Assembly: GCA_963585895.1 (NCBI GenBank)
Contig: OY757917.1
Location: forward strand, 101,793,617 to 101,857,616
From: Sepioteuthis lessoniana
Lineage: Eukaryota; Mollusca; Cephalopoda; Myopsida; Loliginidae
Direction of reading: 5' to 3'
DNA: 64,000 nucleotides
Program-made: the position numbers and the translations under genes
Notes under the pieces: generated by a model
Database searches by the model: none
What the model was told of the DNA's origin: nothing
The model's input: the letters and a program-made list of their open reading frames with translations, nothing else
Shown: one piece after another, positions 52,141 to 62,937 of the stretch
Layout: every line of letters begins with the position of its first letter
How positions within the stretch are numbered: position 1 is the stretch's first letter

Positions 52141-52645
52141 ATGATTTGCTTAACGCCGAAATTAAGCCAAAGTTTCTTTGTCTACCGTATACAAAGCAAA
52201 GAATTTTTTTTTACAGAAAAAGAGCTTTTTAAGGAAAGTGGGAGTGGAGGATTGAACAAAAAAAAAAAAAAAAAAAGAAAAGAAGACTTTTTAGCTGCTC
52301 TCGTTACAGCGATTAAGAAGGACCCCACGACGTCAATAAGAAAGCACTGTAATGAATTGAAAGTCCACGAGAAAACTGTGAGGACAGCAATTAAACAAGA
52401 TTTAAATCCGGACCTTATCCTCCCTAATTACGCTATGTGGGGCATTTTAGAAAAAAACAAAAAACAAATGTCACTTCCTATCCAAATTTTGGTTGGCTTA
52501 AGACTGCAACTGGGGAGGAAGGGAATAAAATATCTGATGAATTTGTTTTGAAGGCATGCAAATCGTTTCGATGGCGTATTGATACAATAATTTCCAAGAA
52601 ATTGTCCATCATCTAGTATACTTACTTGCTCTGTTTTAAAATAAG
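52141..52645 (+). pseudogene. Tc1-like transposase with deleted catalytic core
   Basis: The frame 52141-52551 holds a helix-turn-helix block (DFLAALVTAIKKDPTTSIRK, HCNELKVHEKTVRTAIKQDL). It is joined directly to the C-terminal block NPDLILPNYAMWGILEKNKK. Past a frameshift comes KACKSFRWRIDTII (about 52550-52590). In relatives the last block follows the third catalytic residue region (PDLNPLDYAIWGVLE), so the first and second catalytic residues and the whole region between are deleted. An A15 run lies just before the helix-turn-helix. A SINE-A abuts its right side. Confidence 0.72.
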
Positions 52646-52647
52646 GC

Positions 52648-52925
52648 ACCTGTGGTGTAATGGTTATCGTCGTAGGAAATAAACACGGCGACCCTAGTTC
52701 AAATCCTAGACGAGTCTGTATTTCACGTGGCTGTAATATTCTTGAAAAATGTATGAATCCAACAATTCTCTCTCTAGCTATGAGTAAATAGTAGGGCAGA
52801 CTGGACTCTTTAACGTTTGTGTGACAACCCGTCTAAGAGAAGGAAAACTCTGAATTTAAACCGGTTAAACTCCACTTAAAATGACCTTGTATCACATCCT
52901 ACTCCTGCAGAGGGGTTGGGTAAAT
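52648..52925 (+). repeat. SINE-A copy
   Basis: Full length: CACCTGTGGTGTAATGGTTA, AGTTCAAATCCTAGACGAGT, AGAGGGGTTGGGTAAATATA end. Moderately diverged. No clear target duplication. Confidence 0.8.
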
Positions 52926-53567
52926 ATATATCTGTTGAATGTTGATTGATTTAAATATTGACTTTCTTTTGTCCGCTTTGCTGTTATCAACCGATATGAC
53001 GAAGAATAACGTAATGCCGTTCCTGGAATTATTTCCTCTCATTCTGCCAAATATACCGCCTGGTTCAAGAGATTTTTTTTCAGTTTCCGGTCTAATCCAG
53101 CTCTGCAGATTGACCTTAAAATACTCTGACTGCATCATCTGTGGATAAGTAGGAGCCCCCCCCCCCGACTTCATAAAAAGGGAGTTTTCAAGAGTATGAC
53201 ACCATTGGAGAGTGTGGATTACTCGTTCATTGCAATTCAAGAATTGGAAACAAAGAAAAGATAAAGACAAAAATATACAATGAAGAAATGTCAGACGAAT
53301 TAAAGACGATGTAGACGGAAAGAATACAAAATATCCAGGTAAAAAAACAATGTTTTGCTTTTTTGTTTTCCTTTCGTTTTCTACACGACTGTTAACAGTT
53401 TTGTCGTTGTTGATGTTGTTGTACAATGTTTGTTATTAAAAAGGGCACATTTCGCCCGAGCTGTTTAACGTAGAGATGTAACCAAAAGACATTTGCTGAG
53501 TTTGTGGCCGCCAAAGTTTTAGATGCAGCAAATGAGGAAAAAAGGGTGCCAATTAAGAGTGATGTCT
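52926..53567. other. No recognised gene
   Basis: A C run lies at about 53157-53167. A 175-codon minus-strand frame (53426-52899) overlaps the SINE-A end and has no known domain. Confidence 0.45.
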
Positions 53568-53584
53568 GTAGAAAGAAAGAAAAA

Positions 53585-53620
<36 letters not shown>

Positions 53621-53649
53621 AAATTCGGAGAAAAAAAAACAAATTATAA

Positions 53650-53697
<48 letters not shown>

Positions 53698-54135
53698 AAA
53701 TTCAGAAGTAAAAATAAATTGTAGAAGAAAAGAAAGAAATCAAATGCAAAGAAAGAAAGATAAAAAGAAAGAAAATTCAGAGAAAAAAACAATTTTAGAA
53801 GAAAAAAAGAAAGAAAGAAAAAAAGAATGAAAATTCAGAGAAATTTCAGAGAAAAAAAATAAATTGTAGAAGAAAAGAAAGAAATCAAATGCAAAGAATG
53901 AAAGAAATAAAGGAAGAAAGAAAGATAGAAAGAATGAAAACTCAGAGAAAACAATTTTAGAAGAAAGAAAGAAAGAAAAAAAAGAAGGAAAGAAAGAAAG
54001 AAAATTCAGAGGGAAAAATAAATCGTAGAAGAAAAGAAAGAAATCAAATGCAAAGAAAGAAAGAAAACTCAGAGAAAAAACCAATTTTAGAAGAAAGAAA
54101 GAAAGAAAGAAAATTCAGAGGAAAAACCAATTTTA

Positions 54136-54166
<31 letters not shown>

Positions 54167-54215
54167 ATTCAGAGGGAAAAATAAATCGTAGAAGAAAAGA
54201 AAGAAATCAAATGCA

Positions 54216-54271
<56 letters not shown>

Positions 54272-54296
54272 AAACTCAGAGAAAAAAACAATTTTA

Positions 54297-54327
<31 letters not shown>

Positions 54328-54350
54328 ACTCAGAGAAAAAAACAATTTTA

Positions 54351-54403
<53 letters not shown>

Positions 54404-54454
54404 AAATACAGAGGGAAAAATAAATCGTAGAAGAAAAGAAAGAAATCAAATGCA

Positions 54455-54502
<48 letters not shown>

Positions 54503-54623
54503 AAATTCAGAGGAAAAAATAAGTCGTAGAAGAAAAAAAAATCAAATACAAAGCAAGAAAGAAAGAAAGAAAGAAAATTCAGAGGAGAAAATAAATCGTA
54601 GAAGAAAAAAAAAATCAAATACA

Positions 54624-54675
<52 letters not shown>

Positions 54676-54825
54676 AAATTCAGTGAAAAAAACAATTTTG
54701 GAAGAAAGAAAGAAAGAATGAAAGAAAGAAAGAAAGAAAATTCAGTGGAAAAATAAATTGTTGAAGAAAAGAAAGAAAGCAAATACAAAGAAAGAAAGAA
54801 AGAAAGACTATCAAACAAACAAACA
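53568..54825 (+). repeat. GAAA polypurine satellite with higher-order structure
   Basis: About 1.25 kb that is almost purely purine on the plus strand. GAAA runs alternate with recurring linkers (AAAATTCAGAGGGAAAAATA, AATCGTAGAAGAAAAGAAAG and AATCAAATGCAAAG), making higher-order units of about 60-190 bp that vary by GAAA copy number. The open frames on both strands are by-products. Long mirror-symmetric polypurine DNA can form triplex (H-DNA). Confidence 0.95.
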
Positions 54826-56384
54826 AACAAACAAAAAAAGGTATTTCATAAAATAAAAGAGAAAAAAAAAGAAAAAATGAAAATACAAAGAAAAAGATCA
54901 AATACAGAAATAATTAATTGAATAAAGTAAAAGTTTGAATAATTCCAAATGGATTTCCAATTAAATGTTCAAATTCTTTTGACTTTCTGTCATCTCACAA
55001 GAAATTTACTAATCGCTTCTTGTCTCTACGATCTTTAACGAATATCTGTATTTTAATTCAAAAATCGGTCAAAAAATAACAAAATGAAAACATTTCAATA
55101 CGAATAATGACTATTGATCACTATGCTTCTGAACATTTGTCACAGAAATTATAAAACAACGACAATTCTTTTGAATTACGTAATGCACTTAGACGTTACG
55201 AGATCTTATCATTAAACAATTAAGTAAACTTCTATTTCTGTATAGGCTTTCTACTAATGAGTTAATGATATGTATAGCCCAGTTTCTTTAGTTCGCGCCA
55301 ATTAAACAAGAGACCCTTCATAATATAGCCCCATATCTTATGTTATAGAAAATGAATTTCAATTATTTGAATTTCAGAAAATTTATATTTGACTCGATTG
55401 GAAACTTGGACTTGTGGGGATTTAGGAATTAACAATAAAACTCCCAACCGGATGTTGACTCGTCGGCTGCCACATACAAAATGTATAAACGTGTCGCTAC
55501 GCATTGGCTCCACGCACCCATCCGGTCAGAAATCAGAAAAAAGAAAAATGATGAAAATTAAAGTAGCCAGTGGGAAGCGGTCGGGCCAAAAATGAGAAGG
55601 ATTGTGGAGTGACGAGTTTGGGGCCGGTGGAGAGAGATAAAAACTCAGGATTTCTGTAAACCGGGCAGTGAGGATAAAAGAGACCCAAGGAAGCACATAG
55701 ATACCGTGATCAAGCTAGAAGTAACGTCCGCCCTCGAGTTAAGAGCTGAAACTACTTTTCTGCTAGTTCCACTGCCTGACCATAAAAGAAAGAAAAGAAA
55801 AAAGGAATAAGTACTCTTTAAAAACATTTTCCTTCTTTTCCCCCTTTTTCCAAACATCTGACTTTCCACAACTTTGAAAATTTACAACTTGTAAAAAGGA
55901 ACTTCTGAACATTCAAATCCAAGTTGACGCTTTGTTGCTTTATAAAAATTCTTTAAATTTTAGATATTCCTTGTTTGTCTTGTTTTAAATGAAGTTTTTC
56001 TCATTGTATGTTGTAACACTCCAAAGCCACCTAAAAAGGCCATAGACTTCTTATGCGTGGCAGGCAGATAGGCACTTGCCGAGAGACCACGCTTGATTAT
56101 TATCATTTCAATATAAAGTAAAAATTTGATTTTAAACTAATAATTTAAATATAAATATTTGTCGAACAGATTAAATAATAAAAAAAAGTTATGTATATAT
56201 ACAAAAACAAAAAAGAAAGATTAAAAAATATTATCGAAAAATTCAATCCGATTCAAAATGTCTGATTATAAATTAAAGTAACTGGATTAAAATTTAAACA
56301 ATTTAACATTTTAACCAACTAAACGTGACTATTTAAATTCAAATTCAATGAATACATAAATAAGGATACCCCCATCAATTTTTC
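54826..56384. other. No recognised gene
   Basis: AT-rich flanks surround a GC-richer island at about 55390-55760. This contains CTCGTCGGCTGCCACATACA, ACGCACCCATCCGGTCAGAA and AAGCGGTCGGGCCAAAAATG. Its composition recalls the LTRs in this window, but I could not find paired ends. A 68-codon frame at 55389-55595 is unsupported. Confidence 0.45.
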
Positions 56385-56388
56385 TTAT

Positions 56389-57215
56389 TATGGGGTACAC
56401 ATTTTTTCTAGTCTTGAAATAAGCAATAAAAACATACTTAAGAACATTCTAGAAATTTAGGATCAAAACCGTATTAGCATTTAAATTACATTTTTATATT
56501 TTTCAACCAATCAGCTAAAAAAATAGAATAGAACATTCTAGAAAAATTGGATCGGAAGTCAACTTACAGAAAATATTTAGGCTCGAAAATAAAATAGTAA
56601 AATACAAATCTGATTGGCCAATAAATGTCTACGCGCCAAAATTTTAGGACGATTCTTTGATCCACCTGTAGGATATAAATAACACAGAGTTAGGGAGCCA
56701 TTCACACACACAAACACAAGCTTACATACAGACGAAGACAAGCCACTAAGCCAGTAAAGCAGTAGCCGACACTATGTCCGGCAAATTCCTTTCCTTCCTC
56801 AACTAAAGTTCATGACCTCTCTTCAGATGGCCGAGAATCACATTCAAAAGAAAAACCCGACAAACTTTCTTTCATCAACGCGACACGCTGTCGCCACAAT
56901 CATAAAACCCGCTATGAACTTAATGTAAGTAAGAACGACTTATTTACGGACTCCGTTAACATTAACATACACACATCTTTAAACAAATTTATTCTCTTCT
57001 TGCCAAACTTTATTTTCCAAAAGGCCATTTACACATCATGTATTTTGTTTGTTTTCATATTCCGTTATATGCTTATTAAATTGTTTATTGTTTAATGTTC
57101 GTTGTGTTCTATTCCATTTTTTTTCACGCGATTGTAAAGTTTTGTGTTGTATTTGTGGTGGGAATAATTTAGAGAGCAATCTACTGAAATAACCAAATTA
57201 CATACAACCCCCACA
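56389..57215 (+). mobile_element. Solo LTR fossil (family I), second copy, 827 bp
   Basis: Ends TATGGGGTAC...CCCCCACA; TTAT is duplicated at 56385-56388 and 57216-57219. It shares nearly all of the 49.7-kb copy, including CCAAT (about 56617), GGATATAAATAACACAG (about 56671) and the 3' AATAATTTAGAGAGCAATCT block. By-eye similarity is high, so the family was active fairly recently. Confidence 0.83.
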
Positions 57216-57555
57216 TTATAAAAAGGAAACTTTATTCGAAACTCAGGATTTTCTTTAAAAAATTTCACACAATCAAAATCGATATTATGAGATATCATTC
57301 ATTACCAAACTGTACGGTATGGAAAATATACTTATTATATAGAATCCTGCGTTGCGAAATTCATATTTTTATATGGCTACGTAGTCATATTCATAATACG
57401 AAGGGGAGAAACAGATTGATGCTTTTTAAAAAGTATTAGTGCCAAGTGAAAGTAGACTTTCCGAGGCTGTAATTTGAACTCGATTCGCTGATTTCATTCT
57501 CCAAATGATAAATTTGAACTAATTATTCAAGTAGTAGTAGTAGTAGTAGTATGTA
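57216..57555. other. No gene; (AGT)n
   Basis: AT-rich DNA ending in (AGT)n at about 57531-57550. Confidence 0.5.
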
Positions 57556-57812
57556 AGTATGCATTTACCCAACCCCTTCGCTACAATGTGACCCAAAATC
57601 AAATGATCAACGTAGTAGTGCTGGTTTGAATTCAGAATTTTCCTTCTAGACCGGTTGCTATACCAAAACTCAAGAGCCTAGTCATCCCTTCTATTTGCCT
57701 ATAACTGTGGAGAAAACGGATGTATTCATGTCTTTCTCGAAGATATTAGCTTTGTCCAGGATTTGAACTCAGCTCGCCGTATCGATATCCTTAGACGATA
57801 TTCGTGGCGCCA
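57556..57812 (-). repeat. Old SINE-A-like copy
   Basis: Minus strand: inverse end ACCCAACCCCTTCGCT at 57568, GAATTCAGAATTTTCCTTCT, inverse B box GGATTTGAACTC near 57759 and an inverse A-box region to 57812. Diverged. Confidence 0.65.
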
Positions 57813-57819
57813 CACAAAG

Positions 57820-57852
57820 AAGAAGAAGAAGAAGAAGAAGAAGAAGAAGAAG
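57820..57852 (+). repeat. (GAA)n microsatellite
   Basis: About 11 perfect GAA units next to a SINE head. Confidence 0.95.
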
Positions 57853-58840
57853 ACATGATTAATCTGATAGAAAAATTTTATTGAATCCAAAAAGTCCTTG
57901 TGTCTCCCTTAAATTTCCTCGGAGCGACATTTTAAAGACTTGAATTCACTCAAATCTGATTGTGAAATATTTTAAACAAGTTTTAAGAGCTGCTAATTCT
58001 CCTAATTGAAGTTAATTTTCAAGCATTGTTTCATTGGTGATTAATGTATAATTATGTCGGAATGCTAATTAGAATAACGGTAAAGTCGTGCGTAAAACAA
58101 ATCAATAATCGTATAATAGAAATAAAAACTGACTGTTTTCAAAGAAAATTAATTATTTCTATAAATCGTGGAAAAAATACGAAAACGAAGAAAAGAGAAA
58201 GCAACGGCAGGCGACACTTTCGAGATCTTGATGATAATCGAAATTATTTATGCTAAAATAGATGCAGTTAATACTTGCTTGCGTTCCATTCGCTTACAAT
58301 AGGGCCCTTATTTACTATGGGGTTAGGGTTTTATGGATGTGGATAGTTGGTCTTATTTGAAAGCCCAATACATGTTGTCTTCTGTTGCTGTTTGCGTTCG
58401 ATGAAATGGAATGAAGGAAAGAAGGAGAAAAAAAAAGACGAGTGAACCTATTAAAACTCAACTTTATTACACTGGAAGTTCATAACTAAGTCTTGAAGGG
58501 TAAAAACCTCCCCAAATAATAAAATAGCTGCCCTCCTCTTCGATGTCTGAGTTCTCTCTTCTCGCGAGATTCTTTTTAACACCAGGAAGCCTCCTCTTTT
58601 TCAAACATCCCAAGATTGTTCTTCCTTTCAGAGGGCTCCTTTAAAAAAAAAAAAAAAAAAAAAAGAAAAACAGAAAAACAAGAGATCAGTCGTCTCATTG
58701 TCGAGATAGATAGATACAAAGACCTTTTTCAAAAGAAAAAGTGCTTCGTTTTTTAAATCTTTTTATTCATTGAAATAGGTTCATTGCCTTCTTTTAAAAA
58801 AAGAAAAAGAAAACACTATTCATTTGTAAAGGAGAATATA
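57853..58840. other. No recognised gene
   Basis: A poly(A) run is at about 58643-58664. A single GGGTTAGGG motif is at about 58320. A 70-codon frame at 58044-58256 is unsupported. Confidence 0.45.
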
Positions 58841-59741
58841 CGTAATGTATTCAATAAATTTCCAGACTTTTTTGTACAGGCATTTAAAATTATCGTAGAC
58901 TCTTGAAAATTCAGTATATTATTGCGATACATCTTATGAGATGACAGACCAATTTTTATGATTTCAGCTTCAAATAAACAGCTACAGCAGCAATTGGAAT
59001 ACACCCTACTAAAACCTGATTGTCACAGCTGGTAAATTTCAAAAATGCAATCTGACATTTTAGAAGAACGATATGCAATAAAATTGTGTTTTAAACTTGG
59101 AAAAAATGCCACGAAAACGTATGGAATGCTTCAGACCGCTTTTGAACGATCTTGCATGAATCGAGCATCAGTTTTGGAGTGACATAAGAGATTCAAGGAA
59201 GGCAGACAGTCTGTGAGGGATGATGAGAGGTGTGGCAGGAGTAAGGAAGTCAATACACCAGAGTTGATTAGCCAAAGGGTTAGGGTTAGGGTTACTATGT
59301 TGATGTTTTAAGGGCGTTCAGGAAGAGATTCCTAGGGAAGAGGCCAGCACTCTTCAAATCGGGTCAGTGGTATTTCCAGCGGGTGAATGCACCAGTCCAC
59401 AGCTCCATCGTTGTCACAGACTATTTGAACGATGTCGGCATCAAGACAGTTCCTCAGCCTCCCAATAGTCCAGACCTTGCTCTCTGTGACTTTTGGTTAT
59501 TCCCAAAGCTCAGAAGCTGTGGTTATGAGACAATTGAGGAGATGAAAGAGGCTGTGACGAAGGTCATTGACACGCTCACACAAGAGGTCTTCAATGGGGC
59601 CTTCCAGAAGTTATTGGAACAGTACAAGAAGTGCATTGCAGCCGGAGGAGATTACTTCGAAGGGGACCAGTGTTTCATGAGTGTACTATCAATATAAGTG
59701 CCCATGCGAAAAAAGTCTGGAAACTTAGTTAATGATCCGCG
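58841..59741 (+). mobile_element. mariner copy 2, internally deleted
   Basis: The same family as 24748-26073, 901 bp, with degraded ends and TA on each side (58839-58840 and 59742-59743). It keeps the 5' UTR, the start of the transposase (LEERYAIKLCFKLGKNATK, then KETYGMLQTAFERSC-like) and, from 59383, the C-terminal half (HSSIVVTDYLNDVGIKTVPQ, SPDLALCDFWLFPKLRSCGY, EEMKEAVTKVIDTLTQEVF). About 430 bp including the first catalytic Asp are missing and replaced by telomere-like repeats. The second Asp region (QDNAPVH) reads RVNAPVH here, so the catalytic residue is lost. Confidence 0.9.
59276..59294 (+). repeat. Interstitial telomere-like (AGGGTT)3 at a deletion junction
   Basis: AGGGTTAGGGTTAGGGTTA lies exactly where copy 2 departs from copy 1: GATTAGCCAA on the left corresponds to about 25190 and TACTATGTTGA on the right to about 25624. 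The motif is absent from the other mariner copy. Confidence 0.9.
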
Positions 59742-59774
59742 TATGTCTTCGTTGAAGTAAATTCAAAGATTGAA

Positions 59775-60345
59775 GCGCCTTTTTGCGACAGTCATCGTCG
59801 CAGAAAAATGGAATCGGTTACCCGAATTAAAATTCTGGATGAGGCTGTTTGCGTTCATTTCTGACTAATGCTCGTGGGAATGGCGTGAATCTATTTCTTC
59901 CCTCGCCATAAGTAGGGCAGACAGGGTTCTTTAGCTTTGGTTGAGCAATCAGTTTAGGAGGAAGGAAACTCTGAATTCAAAGCAGTCATAGTGCACTTTT
60001 GTGGAGGTGCCTGTGGTGTAATGGTTATCGTCGTAGGAAATGGACACGGCGACACGAGTTCAAATCCTGGACGAGACTGACTGCATTTCACATAGCAGTA
60101 ATACTCCTGGGAAAGGTATGAATCCAATTATTTTCCCTCCAGCTATGGGTAAATAGTAGGGCAGAGTGGGTTCTTCAGCCTTGGTAAGGCAACTAGTCTA
60201 GGAAAAGGAAAACTCTGAATTCAAACGAGTAAAACTCCGCTGAAAAATTGACCTTGTGTCATATCCTGCCCGAGCGGAGGGGTTGGTAAATAGGGTCATA
60301 GTGCACTTTAAAATTGGCCTAGTGTCACATCTTACTCACGTCAAA
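59775..60345 (+). repeat. Old SINE-A-like copy split by a young SINE-A
   Basis: An older subfamily copy (GACAGTCATCGTCGCAGAAA head; ATTCTGGATGAGGCTGTTTG; CTGAATTCAAAGCAGTCATA) at 59775-59999 resumes at 60310 (AAAATTGGCCTAGTGTCACA). The inserted SINE-A sits precisely between duplicated flanks. Confidence 0.85.
60000..60295 (+). repeat. SINE-A copy with 14-bp target duplication
   Basis: Full length (GTGCCTGTGGTGTAATGGTT; GAGTTCAAATCCTGG; GGAGGGGTTGGTAAATAGGG), flanked by tcatagtgcacttt at 59986-59999 and 60296-60309. This is one of the best-preserved SINE-A copies. Confidence 0.92.
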
Positions 60346-60782
60346 GCAGTTTATTGAATGGCATATCAACTCCTTACGGGTTATTTAATGCCGAAATATG
60401 ATTCATTTGAGATTATGTTGAAAAATAAAAGTTGTATAAATAAAGGCAGCAGACTTTTTATGTATCTAAATATACTATGTCCTGTTCTTTGAATGTATAC
60501 GCTGAACTAGAATTGTCACCTCGAACACATACGCGCGCAAACACGCGTGTGTTTATATGAGAGTATGTGTGAGTGTGTAAGTTGGTGGGGGAGACAAAGA
60601 GAGTAAATTGGTTCCTGTTTGGATTTAGACAAACCCTCCTTCACACGTAGGATATGAGTGAAGGTCAATTTTTAAGCGGAATCAAACTCACTTTAAACCA
60701 GTCTTCCTTCTCGTAGAAGCGTTGTCAAACACAAAATATAACATTTTCATATTATAATGTTATAAAAGTGTATAAAATTGCT
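60346..60782. repeat. SINE-B tail scrap, spacer and SINE-A scrap
   Basis: A minus-strand shared-tail piece is at 60346-60392 (TGAATGGCATATCAACTCCT). A (GT/GC)-rich patch is at about 60533-60580. A minus-strand SINE-A 3' piece is at about 60622-60725 (AAGGTCAATTTTTAAGCGGA). No gene. Confidence 0.6.
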
Positions 60783-61515
60783 GGGAGTGTCTGTGGCATA
60801 GTGGCATAGTGGCTAACGTGCTGGACAACGTAATCGTAGTTAACGAGTTCTAACCTTAGTCGTGCTATTATGTTCACATTTGGACTGATGCCCTTGCGAA
60901 ATGTACGAAACCTCTTATCCTGTCAGCTAAGTAGTACCACTACTGTTCTTCTACAAGGATAGTCTCAGCATTGAATAACCCGCGAAGGTTGATTTTTTTG
61001 TATAGTCATATGCAGATTCATGCTGAATCATAACGACGCAATATATAATAACGAGCGAAGACTTCTTTAAAAAAATATACCTCTCAATTTATTTGCAAGG
61101 TTCGAAAGGGTTGTGTGTAAGAGGGATTTGGAGACCGAACATAACTGCAACATATATTGGCTCCCACTCTTATGGCCATCGGCGTTGTGTCTTTCTCGTT
61201 CTCCTGATGCTCAACCGGAGACCCGGGGGCCTAGCTCTCTGCTGAGTGCTGGCTTGCTCTACCACATCTTGTCTCTAACTCGTCTAATCTCCAACTGTCT
61301 GACCTCCTGTCTTGACCGAGTTATATAATAGTTCAACGCCCAACTTCTTGTGGGCGTCACAATTCCACTCATTCAACCCATCAACGGTCAAGGTTATAAT
61401 TCTGATATTCCTCGACCGGATGCACCTGTTATTTACATAGGTTCATTTCCTATTTTGACAACCCGGACGGGTCGTAGGTCAATATACAACAATTTGCCAT
61501 TAAACAAAGAAATCG
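60783..61515 (+). repeat. SINE-B copy whose tail is split by a solo LTR
   Basis: The head is duplicated in part (GGCATAGTGGCATAGTGGCT), then come the body and tail up to GCGAAGGTTGAT at about 60992. The tail resumes after the LTR as TTTGCCATTAAACAAAGAAA at about 61493-61515. Confidence 0.82.
60999..61491 (+). mobile_element. Solo LTR fossil (family H), second copy, ~490 bp
   Basis: It starts TGTATAGTCATATG and ends ATATACAACA. It shares with the 47.7-kb copy GAAGACTTCTTTAAAAAAAT-type sequence, TATACCTCTCA, TTATATAATAGTTCAACGCC (TATA region), GTGGGCGTC and CGACCGGATGCACCTGTT. The flanking T-rich bases make the target duplication ambiguous. No coding region. Confidence 0.75.
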
Positions 61516-61633
61516 AAAAAGAAAATAGTTGTTCTTCCATTCACATTTGTTTTTGTGTCCAGTTTTGTGAAATTAGGAAATTAACCTATATTCTACGAAA
61601 AAATTGACAAAATTGCATATTTTTATTTACATA
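61516..61633. other. Short spacer with SINE-C target
   Basis: AT-rich spacer ending with the tttatttacata duplication at 61622-61633. Confidence 0.6.
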
Positions 61634-61882
61634 CCGGACATTGGCATGATGGTTAGAGTGTTCGCCAATGACCCGGGAGACCTGAGTTCAATCACAGGTT
61701 GAGTCATACCAAAGACTCAAAAAATGGTACTTGATGCCTTCTTGCTTAACACTCAGCAATATAAGTCAAGGATAAAGTGGAGCAATCCAGGGAAAAGAGT
61801 AGCGCCCTCCCCTACACCTCGGTGTAGTAGCTATCGAAAAGGGAGCCTTCGGGTCACCCGCGACTAAGGTCGCCAACTTTAC
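61634..61882 (+). repeat. SINE-C copy with 12-bp target duplication
   Basis: The only plus-strand full copy. The tRNA-like head has GATGGTTAGAGTGTTCGCC (A box) and GAGTTCAATCAC (B box). The body has TGATGCCTTCTTGCTTAACA and CCCTCCCCTACACCTCGGTG, and the end is AAGGTCGCCAACTTTAC. The flank tttatttacata is repeated at 61622-61633 and 61883-61894. Confidence 0.9.
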
Positions 61883-62562
61883 TTTATTTACATAAGGTCT
61901 GAATGAAAGAATATATGAATCAAAATTTGATGTCCTTTTACTATATTAATATAAAAATGAACTGAAATATTTAGTAATTTCTAGAAAATTCCTTCTAAGC
62001 TATTTAGCACTGAATCTGTGGGGATTGAAAATAAATAAATAAATCCAAGGAGGCCTCCGACAGGAAGCGAACTCGGTACATGGCGCCTCAGAGAAATTCT
62101 TCCTAATTAATTATTTACCACTTCTGCTGGACGGACCTTTTACTCTCGGCTGCTAATAGGGAGCGCACATGTCCCGGGGGTTAGGGGCAGGTTGCGTCTT
62201 CTTCATGTAGCAGCCTCTGCTAAATATGCCTGCTAAAGACATGAAGGACCCTCAAACTAGTAGTTGCCGAAAATGATTCTATAATATATTTCAACGTCCT
62301 GTCTGGGAAAAAACGCGACAGTTTCTACTGGTTCAGGAAAACATAATTCCCCACAGAATAGTCGTAAACCAAAATATGAAGTTTGAGTCTAAAGGTATCC
62401 TCGTCTTTTCCCCACCGTTCTTAATTCTCTAACAGCTTCGACAAACAAACAAACAAAAAAGACAAGTGAATTGGTTTAGAAGAAAAGGAATCCGGATACA
62501 AAACTCAGAATTTCCACACAACGTAACAGTTAACATACAACAACGAAAACACTCTTCTTATA
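61883..62562. other. No recognised gene
   Basis: AT-rich DNA with a GC-richer patch at about 62045-62225 (GGCCTCCGACAGGAAGCGAA; CATGTCCCGGGGGTTAGGGG). A faint inverse tRNA-like motif lies in that patch. No frame was supported. Confidence 0.45.
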
Positions 62563-62807
62563 GGGGGTGTCCTCCTCGTGGTGTAATGGTTAAAGCGATG
62601 GACTGCGGAATCGTAGTAAGCGAGTTCGTACTCCAGTCGCGCTATTACGTTCACTTTCGGGCAAATACCCTTGGGAAAGGAATGAACCCCCTTATCCTCC
62701 CATCTATGGGTAAAATAGTACTACTACTGTTCTTCTAGGAGAATAGCTTTGGCGTTAAATAACCTATTAAGGTCGATATGCCATTAAACAAAGAAACCAA
62801 ACTAAAC
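62563..62807 (+). repeat. SINE-B copy with 13-bp target duplication
   Basis: Reference-quality copy: GTGTCCTCCTCGTGGTGTAA head, GAGTTCGTACTCCAGTCGCG B-box region, ACGTTCACTTTCGGGCAAAT body, tail TTTGGCGTTAAATAACCTAT with GGTCGATATGCC, and an AAAGAAACCAAACTAAAC end. It is flanked by cactcttcttata at 62550-62562 and 62808-62820. Confidence 0.92.
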
Positions 62808-62937
62808 CACTCTTCTTATACCCCATAAATCTATTGGGAATATTTTCAAAACGGGGTAAATTCAAAAATTTCATTAACTCGGTTAAAGAAGTAAAATTTG
62901 ATGAGAAAAAAATGGTATTTTCCAATTACTTCAGGAT
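62808..62937. other. Short spacer
   Basis: Contains the right target duplication of the SINE-B and AT-rich sequence. Confidence 0.6.

Noticed and set aside
52899-53426. 175-codon minus-strand frame
   Set aside because: Runs through the end of a SINE-A and a C run. No domain.
53553-54901. Lys/Glu/Arg-rich and Phe/Leu/Ser-rich frames
   Set aside because: By-products of the GAAA polypurine repeat.
54950-56030. Another solo LTR around the GC-richer island
   Set aside because: Candidate TG and CA ends (near 55340 and 56019) have no matching flanking duplication and no second copy in the window.
59276-59294. A chromosome end
   Set aside because: Only three telomere repeats, inside a transposon whose right half continues beyond them.
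61640-61700. True tRNA genes at SINE heads
   Set aside because: A and B boxes are present but acceptor stems do not pair and the sequence continues into SINE bodies. The same holds at 34134-34280, 26311 and 11141.
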